This document shows positions 1-5,634 of a DNA stretch of 6,704 nt, piece by piece. Position numbers and translations under genes: made by a program. The first letter of the stretch is position 1. Every line of letters starts with the position of its first letter. Location: the NCBI GenBank assembly GCA_949948825.1, contig CATLIJ010000142.1, forward strand, positions 1 through 6,704, read 5' to 3'. The notes beneath the pieces are model-generated. The model saw nothing but the letters and a program-made list of their open reading frames with translations, made no database searches and had not been told where the DNA came from. The stretch is from an uncultured Clostridiaceae bacterium (GTDB lineage: Bacteria; Bacillota; Clostridia; Lachnospirales; Lachnospiraceae).

Positions 1-35
1 ATGAATTATGCAACGTAAGTTTTGAGTGTCATGTC

Positions 36-43
36 CATACTAA
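36..43 (+). promoter_or_regulatory. Possible sigma-E-like -10 element upstream of cotJA
   Basis: The octamer CATACTAA resembles the sigma-E -10 consensus (CATACAnT) and lies 30 nt before the cotJA start. Known cotJ operons are made in the mother cell under sigma-E, which is why I looked here. I do not see a convincing -35 element at the expected distance upstream, so this is only a weak candidate. No sigma-A-like promoter is obvious in the first 72 bases; the true promoter may lie left of the window. Confidence 0.2.
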
Positions 44-58
44 CCATGAACACGAAAG

Positions 59-65
59 AAAGGAG
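59..65 (+). promoter_or_regulatory. Ribosome binding site of cotJA
   Basis: AAAGGAG lies 7 nt before the ATG at 73. This decides the start: the reading frame is open back to position 22, but the earlier candidate starts there have no such site in front of them. Confidence 0.8.
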
Positions 66-72
66 TGAAGCT

Positions 73-294
73 ATGATGAGCGCTTGTATCTGCAAACCTG
101 CTCCTGCATCCTGTGGATGCGGAGAGAAGCTGCCAGCTCCCGCACCTTCTGCGGGCCTTACCCTTGCTATGGCTACTGTACCAGTGCAGCAGTGGGAAAC
201 ACCCTATCAACCGTCCAAAGCCTTAAAGCAGGGAACCATATTTCCCTGTCTGGACAAACCATTTTTTAAGACAGGAGGTGATTTCCATGGCTAA
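73..294 (+). CDS. cotJA: Spore coat-associated protein CotJA
   Basis: A 73-residue protein of the CotJA family, a small spore coat component made in the mother cell and needed in Bacillus for assembling CotJC into the coat. The family core is visible in the second half: LAMATVPVQQWE, then a proline-tyrosine and a KALKQGTIFP stretch ending in LDKPF. The N-terminal part is rich in cysteine and proline (Cys at about residues 5, 7, 14 and 16), a feature common in clostridial versions and suited to cross-linking or metal binding (inference). The start at 73 is chosen for its AAAGGAG site; a second ATG directly follows at 76. The stop codon overlaps the start of cotJB by 8 nt, so the two are translationally linked. 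No signal peptide or membrane segment is seen, as expected for a protein assembled on the forespore surface from the mother-cell cytoplasm. Confidence 0.88.
   Translation: MMSACICKPAPASCGCGEKLPAPAPSAGLTLAMATVPVQQWETPYQPSKALKQGTIFPCLDKPFFKTGGDFHG
273..278 (+). promoter_or_regulatory. Ribosome binding site of cotJB
   Basis: A perfect AGGAGG, located inside the 3' end of cotJA, is followed after 8 nt by the ATG at 287. It rules out the in-frame GTG at 278, which overlaps the site itself, as the start of cotJB. Confidence 0.85.
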
Positions 295-586
295 CCGCAC
301 ACAGCTCCTGGAGGAAATCCAGCAGGTTGGCTTTCAGGTGGATGATCTGACCTTATATCTGGATACCCACCCTCTGGACAAGGAGGCTTTGGATGCCTTT
401 ACTCAGGCCAAGAATCAGCGGTATCAGCTGATGCAGAATTATGCCAGAGAATTTGAACCTTTGAATCTTTATCTGGTCTGTCCAGACACTAACAATGAAA
501 CCGGAAGCTACTGCAAATACCCGGGACAAAAGCATTTTACCTGGTCAGACGGACCGCTGCCCTGGGACAATATGGGAGGTGTGTAA
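287..586 (+). CDS. cotJB: Spore coat protein CotJB
   Basis: A 99-residue CotJB-family protein. The visible family features are an N-terminal helical part with LLEEIQQVGF, then a LDTHPLDKEAL stretch and the C-terminal WSDGPLPWDNMGGV signature, which closes CotJB proteins. The middle part is helical and polar (QAKNQRYQLMQNYA). CotJB is a coat or inner-coat component encoded between cotJA and cotJC; its biochemical role is not established, and genetic work in Bacillus suggests the three proteins form one coat-associated complex. It overlaps cotJA by 8 nt and is separated from cotJC by one base, so the three are one operon. The length fits the family (about 85-100 residues). Confidence 0.9.
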   Translation: MANRTQLLEEIQQVGFQVDDLTLYLDTHPLDKEALDAFTQAKNQRYQLMQNYAREFEPLNLYLVCPDTNNETGSYCKYPGQKHFTWSDGPLPWDNMGGV

Positions 587-587
587 T

Positions 588-1199
588 ATGTGGACTTATG
601 AAAAACGACTTCAATATCCGGTCAATATCCGGAAAACCTGTCCCAAAACAGCTTCCCTGATTATCAGTCAGTTTGGCGGACCAGACGGAGAACTGGCTGC
701 TTCCATGCGTTATCTTTCCCAGCGGTACACCATGCCATGCAAGGAAGTGGCAGGTCTTTTGACAGATATTGGCACAGAGGAACTGGGACATCTGGAAATT
801 GTCTGCGCCATCATCTTCCAGCTAACAAAAAATATGAAGCCGGAGGATGCCAAAACTGCTGGATTTGACGCCTATTATGTGGATCACACCTCAGCTCTGT
901 GGCCTGCCGCTGCTGCAGGAGTGCCATTTAACAGCTGTGAATTTCAGTCAAAAGGGGATGCTGTTACCGATCTTTTTGAAGATTTGGCTGCTGAACAAAA
1001 AGCACGGACCACATATGAAAATCTCATCCGAATCATCGACGACCCTGATATACTGGAGCCCTTAAAGTTCCTTCGGGCAAGGGAAGTCGTCCATTTCCAG
1101 CGATTTGGAGAGGCGCTGGAAAAGACCAAGCTGAAACTGGATGAGAAGAATTATTATTATTTTAATGCTGAATTTGACAAACAGTTTGTGAAAAAATAA
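588..1199 (+). CDS. cotJC: Spore coat protein CotJC, manganese catalase family
   Basis: A 203-residue ferritin-like four-helix protein of the manganese catalase (KatN/CotJC) family, which disproportionates hydrogen peroxide at a di-manganese centre; in spores it is part of the coat. All five ligand positions expected from the Lactobacillus enzyme are present: Glu35 (in GGPDGEL), Glu65 and His68 (in TEELGH), Glu136 (in LAAEQKAR) and His169 (in REVVHF), with Glu166 matching the second-shell glutamate. The start at 588 follows GGGAGG (574-579) by 8 nt and lies one base after the cotJB stop. The frame is open further back to 495, but that part overlaps cotJB and lacks a binding site. Compared with full manganese catalases (about 260-280 residues) it lacks the long C-terminal extension, as is usual for CotJC. 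Catalytic activity is inferred from the ligands. Confidence 0.92.
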   Translation: MWTYEKRLQYPVNIRKTCPKTASLIISQFGGPDGELAASMRYLSQRYTMPCKEVAGLLTDIGTEELGHLEIVCAIIFQLTKNMKPEDAKTAGFDAYYVDHTSALWPAAAAGVPFNSCEFQSKGDAVTDLFEDLAAEQKARTTYENLIRIIDDPDILEPLKFLRAREVVHFQRFGEALEKTKLKLDEKNYYYFNAEFDKQFVKK

Positions 1200-1253
1200 A
1201 AGTTTGTCTGTAAAAAAGTTTGTGAAAAATAAAGGTTTGTAAAAAAAATAAAA
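1184..1253 (+). repeat. Degenerate short tandem repeat at the 3' end of cotJC
   Basis: Four imperfect copies of a GTTTGTgaAAAAaTAAA-like unit begin at 1184, 1202, 1218 and 1235, a period of 16-18 nt. The first copy is the end of cotJC itself, coding for Phe-Val-Lys-Lys and the stop. The other three lie beyond the stop and carry substitutions and small length changes. It looks like replication slippage that duplicated the gene terminus without altering the protein. Confidence 0.7.
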
Positions 1254-1298
1254 ACAAGAGGAAGAAAAGAGCATCATAAAACGCTCTCTTCTTCCTCT
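1235..1298 (-). terminator. Intrinsic terminator of the malic enzyme gene, possibly two-way
   Basis: Bases 1257-1272 and 1283-1298 pair as a 16-bp stem with one mismatch (1267 against 1288) and a 10-nt loop. Read on the minus strand, the stem is followed by a T-rich run (TTGTTTTTATTTTTTTTAC, the complement of 1239-1257), which makes a classic rho-independent terminator for the gene ending at 1351. On the plus strand no T-run follows, so the hairpin may stop or only protect the cotJ transcript. Confidence 0.85.
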
Positions 1299-1350
1299 CA
1301 AACCTGCCAATACAATTTCCCGGACAAAACAGCAAAAGATTGCCCTTCCC

Positions 1351-2538
1351 TTACTGGATTTCCTGATATGCCACCCGGTTTAACCCTAATCTCACAGCTT
1401 CCTTTGCCACTGCATTTGCCACAGCTGGCACTACCTGCCGATTGAAAGAAGAAGGAATTACATACCCAGCGGTCAGCTCCTCCTCCGGAATCACAGCTGC
1501 AATGGCATGGGAGGCCGCAATCTTCATGGAATCCGTGATCTCTGTGGCCCGCACTGCCAGAACCCCCTTGAACAATCCTGGAAATACCAGCACATTATTG
1601 ATCTGATTGGGATAGTCTGACCTGCCGGTTCCCACAACAGCCGCTCCTCCTGCTGCTGCCTCATCTGGCATGATCTCAGGGACTGGATTGGCCATGGCAA
1701 ATACAATACCATGATTCATAGAAGCCACCATATCCCTTGTCACCAGATTCGGTCTGGACACACCTACAAAAATATCTGCTCCCTTCATGGCATCTGCCAG
1801 ACTGCCATGCTCCTTTGCCTGGTTGCTGATATGAGAAATCTCCTCCTGCCCTGAATTTAACCCTTCATCTCCCTGACAGATCATTCCATGAATGTCACAC
1901 ATAATCACATTTCCAAATCCCATGGCAATCAAATGCTTCCCAATGGCAATTCCTGCTGCTCCTGCCCCGTTGATCACCACCCGAAGCTTTCCCATCTCCT
2001 TGCCAGTCACCTTCACTGCATTTAAAAGGGCAGCCCCTACCACAATAGCTGTGCCATGCTGGTCATCATGGAATATGGGAATATCACAAACCTCTTTTAA
2101 CCGCTTTTCAATCTCAAAACATCGGGGCGCAGCAATATCCTCCAGATTGATTCCTCCAAAGCTTTTGGATATAAGGGCAACCGTCTGAACAAATGTATCC
2201 ACATCCTTTGTATCCACACAGAGGGGAAAAGCATCCACATCTGCAAACTCCTTAAACAAGGCACATTTCCCCTCCATTACCGGCATCCCGGCAGCAGGGC
2301 CGATATCTCCCAGTCCCAGCACAGCAGTTCCATCTGTAATGACAGCCACCAGATTCCCCTTGCGGGTATAATCATAAGCCAGTTCCTCTTTTTCTGCAAT
2401 CAGCAGGCACGGCTCTGCCACTCCGGGCGTATAGGCTATGGCAAGCTCTTCCCGGTTCGTCACAGGCACACGGGAAATCACCTCAATTTTGCCCTTCCAT
2501 TCTCTATGCTTGTCGATTGCCAGCTGCTTATTATCCAC
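1351..2538 (-). CDS. NAD(P)-dependent malic enzyme, short bacterial form
   Basis: A 395-residue malic enzyme, converting malate to pyruvate and CO2 with reduction of NAD(P); a cytoplasmic enzyme linking C4 acids to pyruvate and supplying reductant. The N-terminal malic domain has the catalytic tyrosine in YTPGVAEPC (Tyr36) and the catalytic lysine in MEGKCALFK (Lys91). The metal ligands are Glu133-Asp134 (GINLEDI) and Asp159 (FHDDQHGTA). The NAD-binding domain follows, with the glycine-rich loop NGAGAAG (190-196) and an Asp after the second strand (MCDIHG). NAD versus NADP use cannot be settled by eye. The length matches the short form (MalS/YtsJ class), without the phosphotransacetylase domain of long MaeB. 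It starts with GTG, supported by AGGAGG 8 nt upstream. It has its own promoter and a terminator at 1235-1298, so it is probably monocistronic, though clpB upstream lacks an obvious terminator and could read through. Confidence 0.93.
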   Translation of the reverse strand: MDNKQLAIDKHREWKGKIEVISRVPVTNREELAIAYTPGVAEPCLLIAEKEELAYDYTRKGNLVAVITDGTAVLGLGDIGPAAGMPVMEGKCALFKEFADVDAFPLCVDTKDVDTFVQTVALISKSFGGINLEDIAAPRCFEIEKRLKEVCDIPIFHDDQHGTAIVVGAALLNAVKVTGKEMGKLRVVINGAGAAGIAIGKHLIAMGFGNVIMCDIHGMICQGDEGLNSGQEEISHISNQAKEHGSLADAMKGADIFVGVSRPNLVTRDMVASMNHGIVFAMANPVPEIMPDEAAAGGAAVVGTGRSDYPNQINNVLVFPGLFKGVLAVRATEITDSMKIAASHAIAAVIPEEELTAGYVIPSSFNRQVVPAVANAVAKEAVRLGLNRVAYQEIQ

Positions 2539-2546
2539 AGTATTAT

Positions 2547-2552
2547 CCTCCT
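2547..2552 (-). promoter_or_regulatory. Ribosome binding site of the malic enzyme gene
   Basis: A perfect AGGAGG on the minus strand lies 8 nt before the GTG at 2538 and fixes this non-ATG start. Confidence 0.85.
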
Positions 2553-2608
2553 GATCTGTATTTGAAATCTCTCCTTTGCTTATTCTTCAGCAAATAAGTA
2601 TTTTTTTG

Positions 2609-2637
2609 AGTATAATACAAATCAGAGGATGCGTCAA
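2609..2637 (-). promoter_or_regulatory. Sigma-A promoter of the malic enzyme gene
   Basis: On the minus strand, TTGACG (2637-2632) and TATACT (2614-2609) are separated by 17 nt, each within one or two bases of consensus. Transcription would start near 2602, giving a leader of about 60 nt. The -35 box lies about 40 nt beyond the clpB stop, so the malic enzyme gene can be expressed independently of clpB. Confidence 0.75.
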
Positions 2638-2657
2638 TGAAGTTCTTCCTGACATTG

Positions 2658-2697
2658 CTCTGCAAAACCAATCAAATTACTCTGCAAAACCAATCAA
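2658..2697. repeat. Perfect 18-nt direct repeat spanning the clpB stop
   Basis: CTCTGCAAAACCAATCAA occurs at 2658-2675 and again at 2680-2697, a period of 22 nt with no mismatch. The right copy encodes the last residues of ClpB (Leu-Ile-Gly-Phe-Ala-Glu); the left copy lies just after the stop. The duplicate leaves the protein unchanged. Confidence 0.9.
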
Positions 2698-5268
2698 TTT
2701 TTCACCGTTTTCCGACACATCAATCACAATTGTCTGTCCCTGATGAATGTCGCCCTGCAGAATAATCCGCGCAGCCAGAGTCTCCACATATTTTTGCAAA
2801 TATCTCCTGAGAGGTCGGGCACCGTAAGCCGGATCATAGCCGTGTTCTGTGACAAATGCCTTGGCAGCCGGGGTCAGTTCCACCTTTAATTCCCGTTCCT
2901 CCAGCCTTTTATTCATATCCGCCACCAGCAAATCCACAATATGACTGATGTTATCCCTGGTAAGAGGTTTAAACAAAATCGTCTCATCCAGACGGTTTAA
3001 GAACTCCGGACGGAAATGGTTCCGTAAATCTCCCATCACCATCTCTTCCGCAGCTTTTCCCACTGCCCCGTTCTCGTCAATGCCATCTAACAAATACTGA
3101 GAACCAATATTGGAGGTCATGATTAAAATTGTATTTTTAAAATCCACCGTCTTTCCCGCTGAATCCGTGATCCGTCCGTCGTCCAGCACCTGTAAAAGCA
3201 CATTGAACACATCTGGATGAGCCTTTTCCACCTCATCAAACAAAACCACAGAATATGGCTTGCGGCGTACTGCCTCAGTCAGCTGGCCGCCCTCATCATA
3301 TCCCACATATCCTGGAGGCGCTCCAATCAACCGAGCCACAGAATGCTTTTCCATATATTCGCTCATGTCAATGCGGACCATATTATTCTCATCATCAAAC
3401 AGGGCTTCTGCAAGTGTCTTTGCAAGCTCAGTCTTTCCTACGCCTGTCGGCCCCAGGAACAAAAAGGAGCCTATGGGCTTTCCCGGGTCCTTGATACCTG
3501 CCTTGGAGCGAAGAATGGCTTCTGTAACCTTTTCCACACCCTCATCCTGGCCGACCACCCGTTTATGAAGAACCTCTGCCAGATGGAGAATCCGGCTCCG
3601 TTCACTTTCATTAAGCTTGCTGACCGGAATACCGGTCCAACGGGATATAATCCGGGCGATTTCCTCATCCGTGACACTTTCCCGTACCAGACTTAAGTCC
3701 TGATGCTTCACCCGCTCTTCTTCCGCCTCCAGCTCCTTTTGCAGCCCGGGAAGCTTACCATACTGCAGCTCTGCCGCCTTGTTTAAGTCATATTCCTGCT
3801 GGGCCTGGGCAATCTCCCTTCCTACCTGTTCAATCTCCTCCCTCAGAGCAGACAGCTTGTCTACAGAAGCCTTTTCATTCTCCCACTGAGCCTTCCGGCT
3901 GGCAAACTCATCATGCAGCTCTGCCAGATTCCTTTGCAGATCCTCCAGCCGTTCCTTACTCAGGTGGTCTGTCTCCTTTTTCAGCGCAGTCTCTTCAATC
4001 TCCATCTGCATAATCTTCCGGGACAGCTCATCCAGCTCTGACGGCATGGAATCCAGCTCGGTCTTGATCAATGCACATGCCTCATCTACCAGATCAATGG
4101 CTTTATCCGGAAGAAAACGGTCCGTAATATACCGGTCCGAAAGCATGGCCGCTGCCACCAGGGCTGAATCCGTAATCTTTACCCCATGGAATACTTCATA
4201 CCGGTCTTTTATTCCCCTCAATATGGAAATCGTATCCTCCACTGTGGGCTGGTCCACCAGCACTGGCTGAAACCTCCGCTCCAAAGCTGCATCCTTCTCA
4301 ATATATTTCCGATACTCATTTAAGGTAGTCGCGCCGATACAGTGAAGCTCCCCTCTTGCCAGCATGGGCTTCAGAAGATTGCCTGCATCCATGGAGCCTT
4401 CTGTCTTTCCTGCTCCTACAATGGTGTGAAGCTCATCAATAAACAGAATAATCTGTCCGTCGCTTTTCTTTACCTCCTCCAAAACTGCCTTCAGACGCTC
4501 CTCAAACTCTCCGCGGTACTTTGCGCCAGCTACCAGTGCGCCCATATCCAGGGCAAACAGCTTCCGGTCCTTCAGGCCTTCCGGCACATCTCCCCGCACA
4601 ATCCGCTGAGCCAGCCCCTCTACCACTGCTGTCTTGCCCACTCCTGGTTCACCGATAAGCACTGGGTTATTCTTTGTCTTCCGGGATAAAATCTGAATCA
4701 CATTTCGAATCTCCCCGTCCCTTCCAATCACAGGGTCCAGCTTCTGGTCTCTGGCCCGCTCTACCAGATCATAGCCGTATTTTTCCAGCGTGTCATAGGT
4801 TGCCTCCGGATTGTCGCTGACTACCCGCTGGTTCCCCCGCACTGTGGAAAGGGCCTTAAGAAAGCTGTCCCTGGTGATTCCATTCTGCCGGAACAATTCC
4901 TTCATCACCCGGTCTCCCTGTTTCATCATGGACAGAAAAATATGTTCCACAGACACATATTCATCACCCATAGCACGAGACTCATCCTCTGCATGAATCA
5001 ATACCTTGTTTAAATCACCGCTGATATAAACCTGACTGGCGCCGCTGACCTTGGGAAGACCTGCCAGCTTCTGCTCTGCTTCATTTAAAATCAGCTCTTT
5101 GCCAATCCCCATCTTAGTCAGCAATTTTAAAATCAGGCTGTCCTCCAATGTGAGCAGACTGTAAAATAAATGCTCCTGCTCAATCTGTTGGTTCCCATAT
5201 TCATATGCCAGCTTTTCACAATTCTGAACCGCTTCCATAGACTTTTGTGTAAACTTGTTTATATTCAT
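2677..5268 (-). CDS. clpB: ATP-dependent disaggregase ClpB (Hsp100)
   Basis: An 863-residue ClpB, a hexameric AAA+ chaperone that threads aggregated proteins through its pore together with DnaK. Domains in order: two Clp N-terminal repeats (about 1-145); first ATPase with Walker A GEPGVGKT (206-213), Walker B IILFIDE (273-279), pore loop KYRG (250-253) and arginines 331-332; a coiled-coil middle domain (about 400-525), long enough to mark ClpB rather than ClpC; second ATPase with Walker A GPTGVGKT (606-613), Walker B VVLFDE (674-679), pore loop GYVG (653-656) and the sensor-2 stretch GARPLRR (816-822). All ATPase motifs look intact. The start at 5268 follows AAGGAGG by 8 nt; the 37 residues that could be added upstream translate leader and operator DNA and are unlike any ClpB. 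Transcription is from a CIRCE-overlapped promoter. I see no clear terminator after the stop. Confidence 0.97.
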   Translation of the reverse strand: MNINKFTQKSMEAVQNCEKLAYEYGNQQIEQEHLFYSLLTLEDSLILKLLTKMGIGKELILNEAEQKLAGLPKVSGASQVYISGDLNKVLIHAEDESRAMGDEYVSVEHIFLSMMKQGDRVMKELFRQNGITRDSFLKALSTVRGNQRVVSDNPEATYDTLEKYGYDLVERARDQKLDPVIGRDGEIRNVIQILSRKTKNNPVLIGEPGVGKTAVVEGLAQRIVRGDVPEGLKDRKLFALDMGALVAGAKYRGEFEERLKAVLEEVKKSDGQIILFIDELHTIVGAGKTEGSMDAGNLLKPMLARGELHCIGATTLNEYRKYIEKDAALERRFQPVLVDQPTVEDTISILRGIKDRYEVFHGVKITDSALVAAAMLSDRYITDRFLPDKAIDLVDEACALIKTELDSMPSELDELSRKIMQMEIEETALKKETDHLSKERLEDLQRNLAELHDEFASRKAQWENEKASVDKLSALREEIEQVGREIAQAQQEYDLNKAAELQYGKLPGLQKELEAEEERVKHQDLSLVRESVTDEEIARIISRWTGIPVSKLNESERSRILHLAEVLHKRVVGQDEGVEKVTEAILRSKAGIKDPGKPIGSFLFLGPTGVGKTELAKTLAEALFDDENNMVRIDMSEYMEKHSVARLIGAPPGYVGYDEGGQLTEAVRRKPYSVVLFDEVEKAHPDVFNVLLQVLDDGRITDSAGKTVDFKNTILIMTSNIGSQYLLDGIDENGAVGKAAEEMVMGDLRNHFRPEFLNRLDETILFKPLTRDNISHIVDLLVADMNKRLEERELKVELTPAAKAFVTEHGYDPAYGARPLRRYLQKYVETLAARIILQGDIHQGQTIVIDVSENGEKLIGFAE

Positions 5269-5276
5269 AAATGCAC

Positions 5277-5283
5277 CCTCCTT
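5277..5283 (-). promoter_or_regulatory. Ribosome binding site of clpB
   Basis: AAGGAGG lies 8 nt before the ATG at 5268, fixing the start of clpB inside a longer open frame. Two more purine-rich sites (minus strand, 5301-5307 and 5309-5315) lie earlier in the leader. Confidence 0.88.
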
Positions 5284-5326
5284 CCGGAATCCACCGGGGT
5301 CTCCTTTACCTCCTTGTTCTATTAGT

Positions 5327-5355
5327 ACTATAACACACGTTATTAGCACTGTCAA
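5327..5355 (-). promoter_or_regulatory. Sigma-A promoter of clpB
   Basis: TTGACA (5355-5350) and TATAGT (5332-5327) on the minus strand are separated by 17 nt, a near-consensus vegetative promoter. Transcription would start near 5320, leaving a leader of about 50 nt. The -35 box sits within the CIRCE operator, so bound repressor would block RNA polymerase. Confidence 0.88.
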
Positions 5356-5369
5356 CCCTTGAGTGCTAA
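5343..5369. promoter_or_regulatory. CIRCE operator (HrcA binding site) of clpB
   Basis: TTAGCACTG (5343-5351), nine spacer bases, then GAGTGCTAA (5361-5369) matches the CIRCE consensus TTAGCACTC-N9-GAGTGCTAA with a single change at the last base of the left arm. It overlaps the -35 box of the clpB promoter. CIRCE is the site of the heat-labile repressor HrcA, so clpB is inferred to belong to the HrcA regulon, with the groE and dnaK operons. hrcA itself is not in the window. Confidence 0.92.
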
Positions 5370-5383
5370 TTTTTTGCAAAGAA

Positions 5384-5416
5384 TTTGTGAAGCCTTGATT
5401 TTACGGGCTTCACAAA
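5384..5416. terminator. Perfect 11-bp inverted repeat, possible terminator
   Basis: TTTGTGAAGCC (5384-5394) and GGCTTCACAAA (5406-5416) form a perfect 11-bp stem with an 11-nt loop, just outside the clpB promoter. On the plus strand the stem is followed two bases later by five T; on the minus strand only a weak T-rich stretch follows. It could end leftward transcription from the BREX remnant before it enters clpB, but it is not a textbook terminator. It lies in the gene-free stretch 5370-5484, in which I recognise nothing else. Confidence 0.45.
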
Positions 5417-5484
5417 GGTTTTTCACTTGCTTTCGCACTCAATTTTCTTGATTTGACCACATTTTTACGACAACCACTTATGGT

Positions 5485-5634
5485 TTATACCACAGCAGGT
5501 ACGGTTTCCGGCAGGTTCATTTTAGTCTCATCCAAGCTGCAATACTGCCCCAACAGGAACTCAAGGACATAAACCGGAACATTCGCCCCTTCCCTGATTT
5601 TCTTTATCAGGTCTTTACGGACAATCTTGCGGTA
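5485..5634 (-). pseudogene. brxL: brxL 5'-terminal fragment (BREX Lon-like protein)
   Basis: This frame of 49 codons plus stop translates to a clear BrxL N-terminal segment: KIVRKDLIKKI, then GANVPVYVLEFLLGQYCS. BrxL is the Lon-protease-like AAA+ protein of BREX phage-defence systems, normally about 650-700 residues and encoded directly after pglZ in type 1 loci. Here its start codon and first dozen or so residues are missing: the segment begins immediately after the pglZ stop, in the same frame, with no binding site or start. After about 33 residues the similarity ends and an unrelated tail of about 15 residues (ending NLPETVPAVV) runs to a stop at 5485. It contains neither the AAA+ motifs nor the Lon-type catalytic residues. 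It is a non-functional relic; identification is from remembered family sequence. Confidence 0.8.

Noticed and set aside
1..18. A small coding frame (ATG AAT TAT GCA ACG TAA) at the left edge
   Set aside because: It has five codons, no visible ribosome site and cannot be judged at the window edge.
22..72. A 17-residue N-terminal extension of CotJA
   Set aside because: There is no ribosome site before position 22, whereas AAAGGAG is well placed for the ATG at 73.
1184..1253. A CRISPR-like array
   Set aside because: The units are 16-18 nt, A/T-rich, imperfect and directly adjacent without unique spacers, and they begin inside a coding sequence.
3217..3696. A 159-residue plus-strand open frame
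   Set aside because: It lies wholly opposite the well-conserved clpB second ATPase region, has no recognisable domain and no supporting ribosome site. It is an antisense shadow.
5269..5379. A 37-residue N-terminal extension of ClpB
   Set aside because: The extension translates the promoter, the left arm of CIRCE and leader DNA. The ATG at 5268 has an ideal ribosome site and gives the standard ClpB N-terminus.
5452..5458. A CtsR heat-shock operator upstream of clpB
   Set aside because: Only one GGTCAAA half-site is present on the minus strand. The required second heptamer after three bases is absent, and it lies about 100 bases from the promoter.
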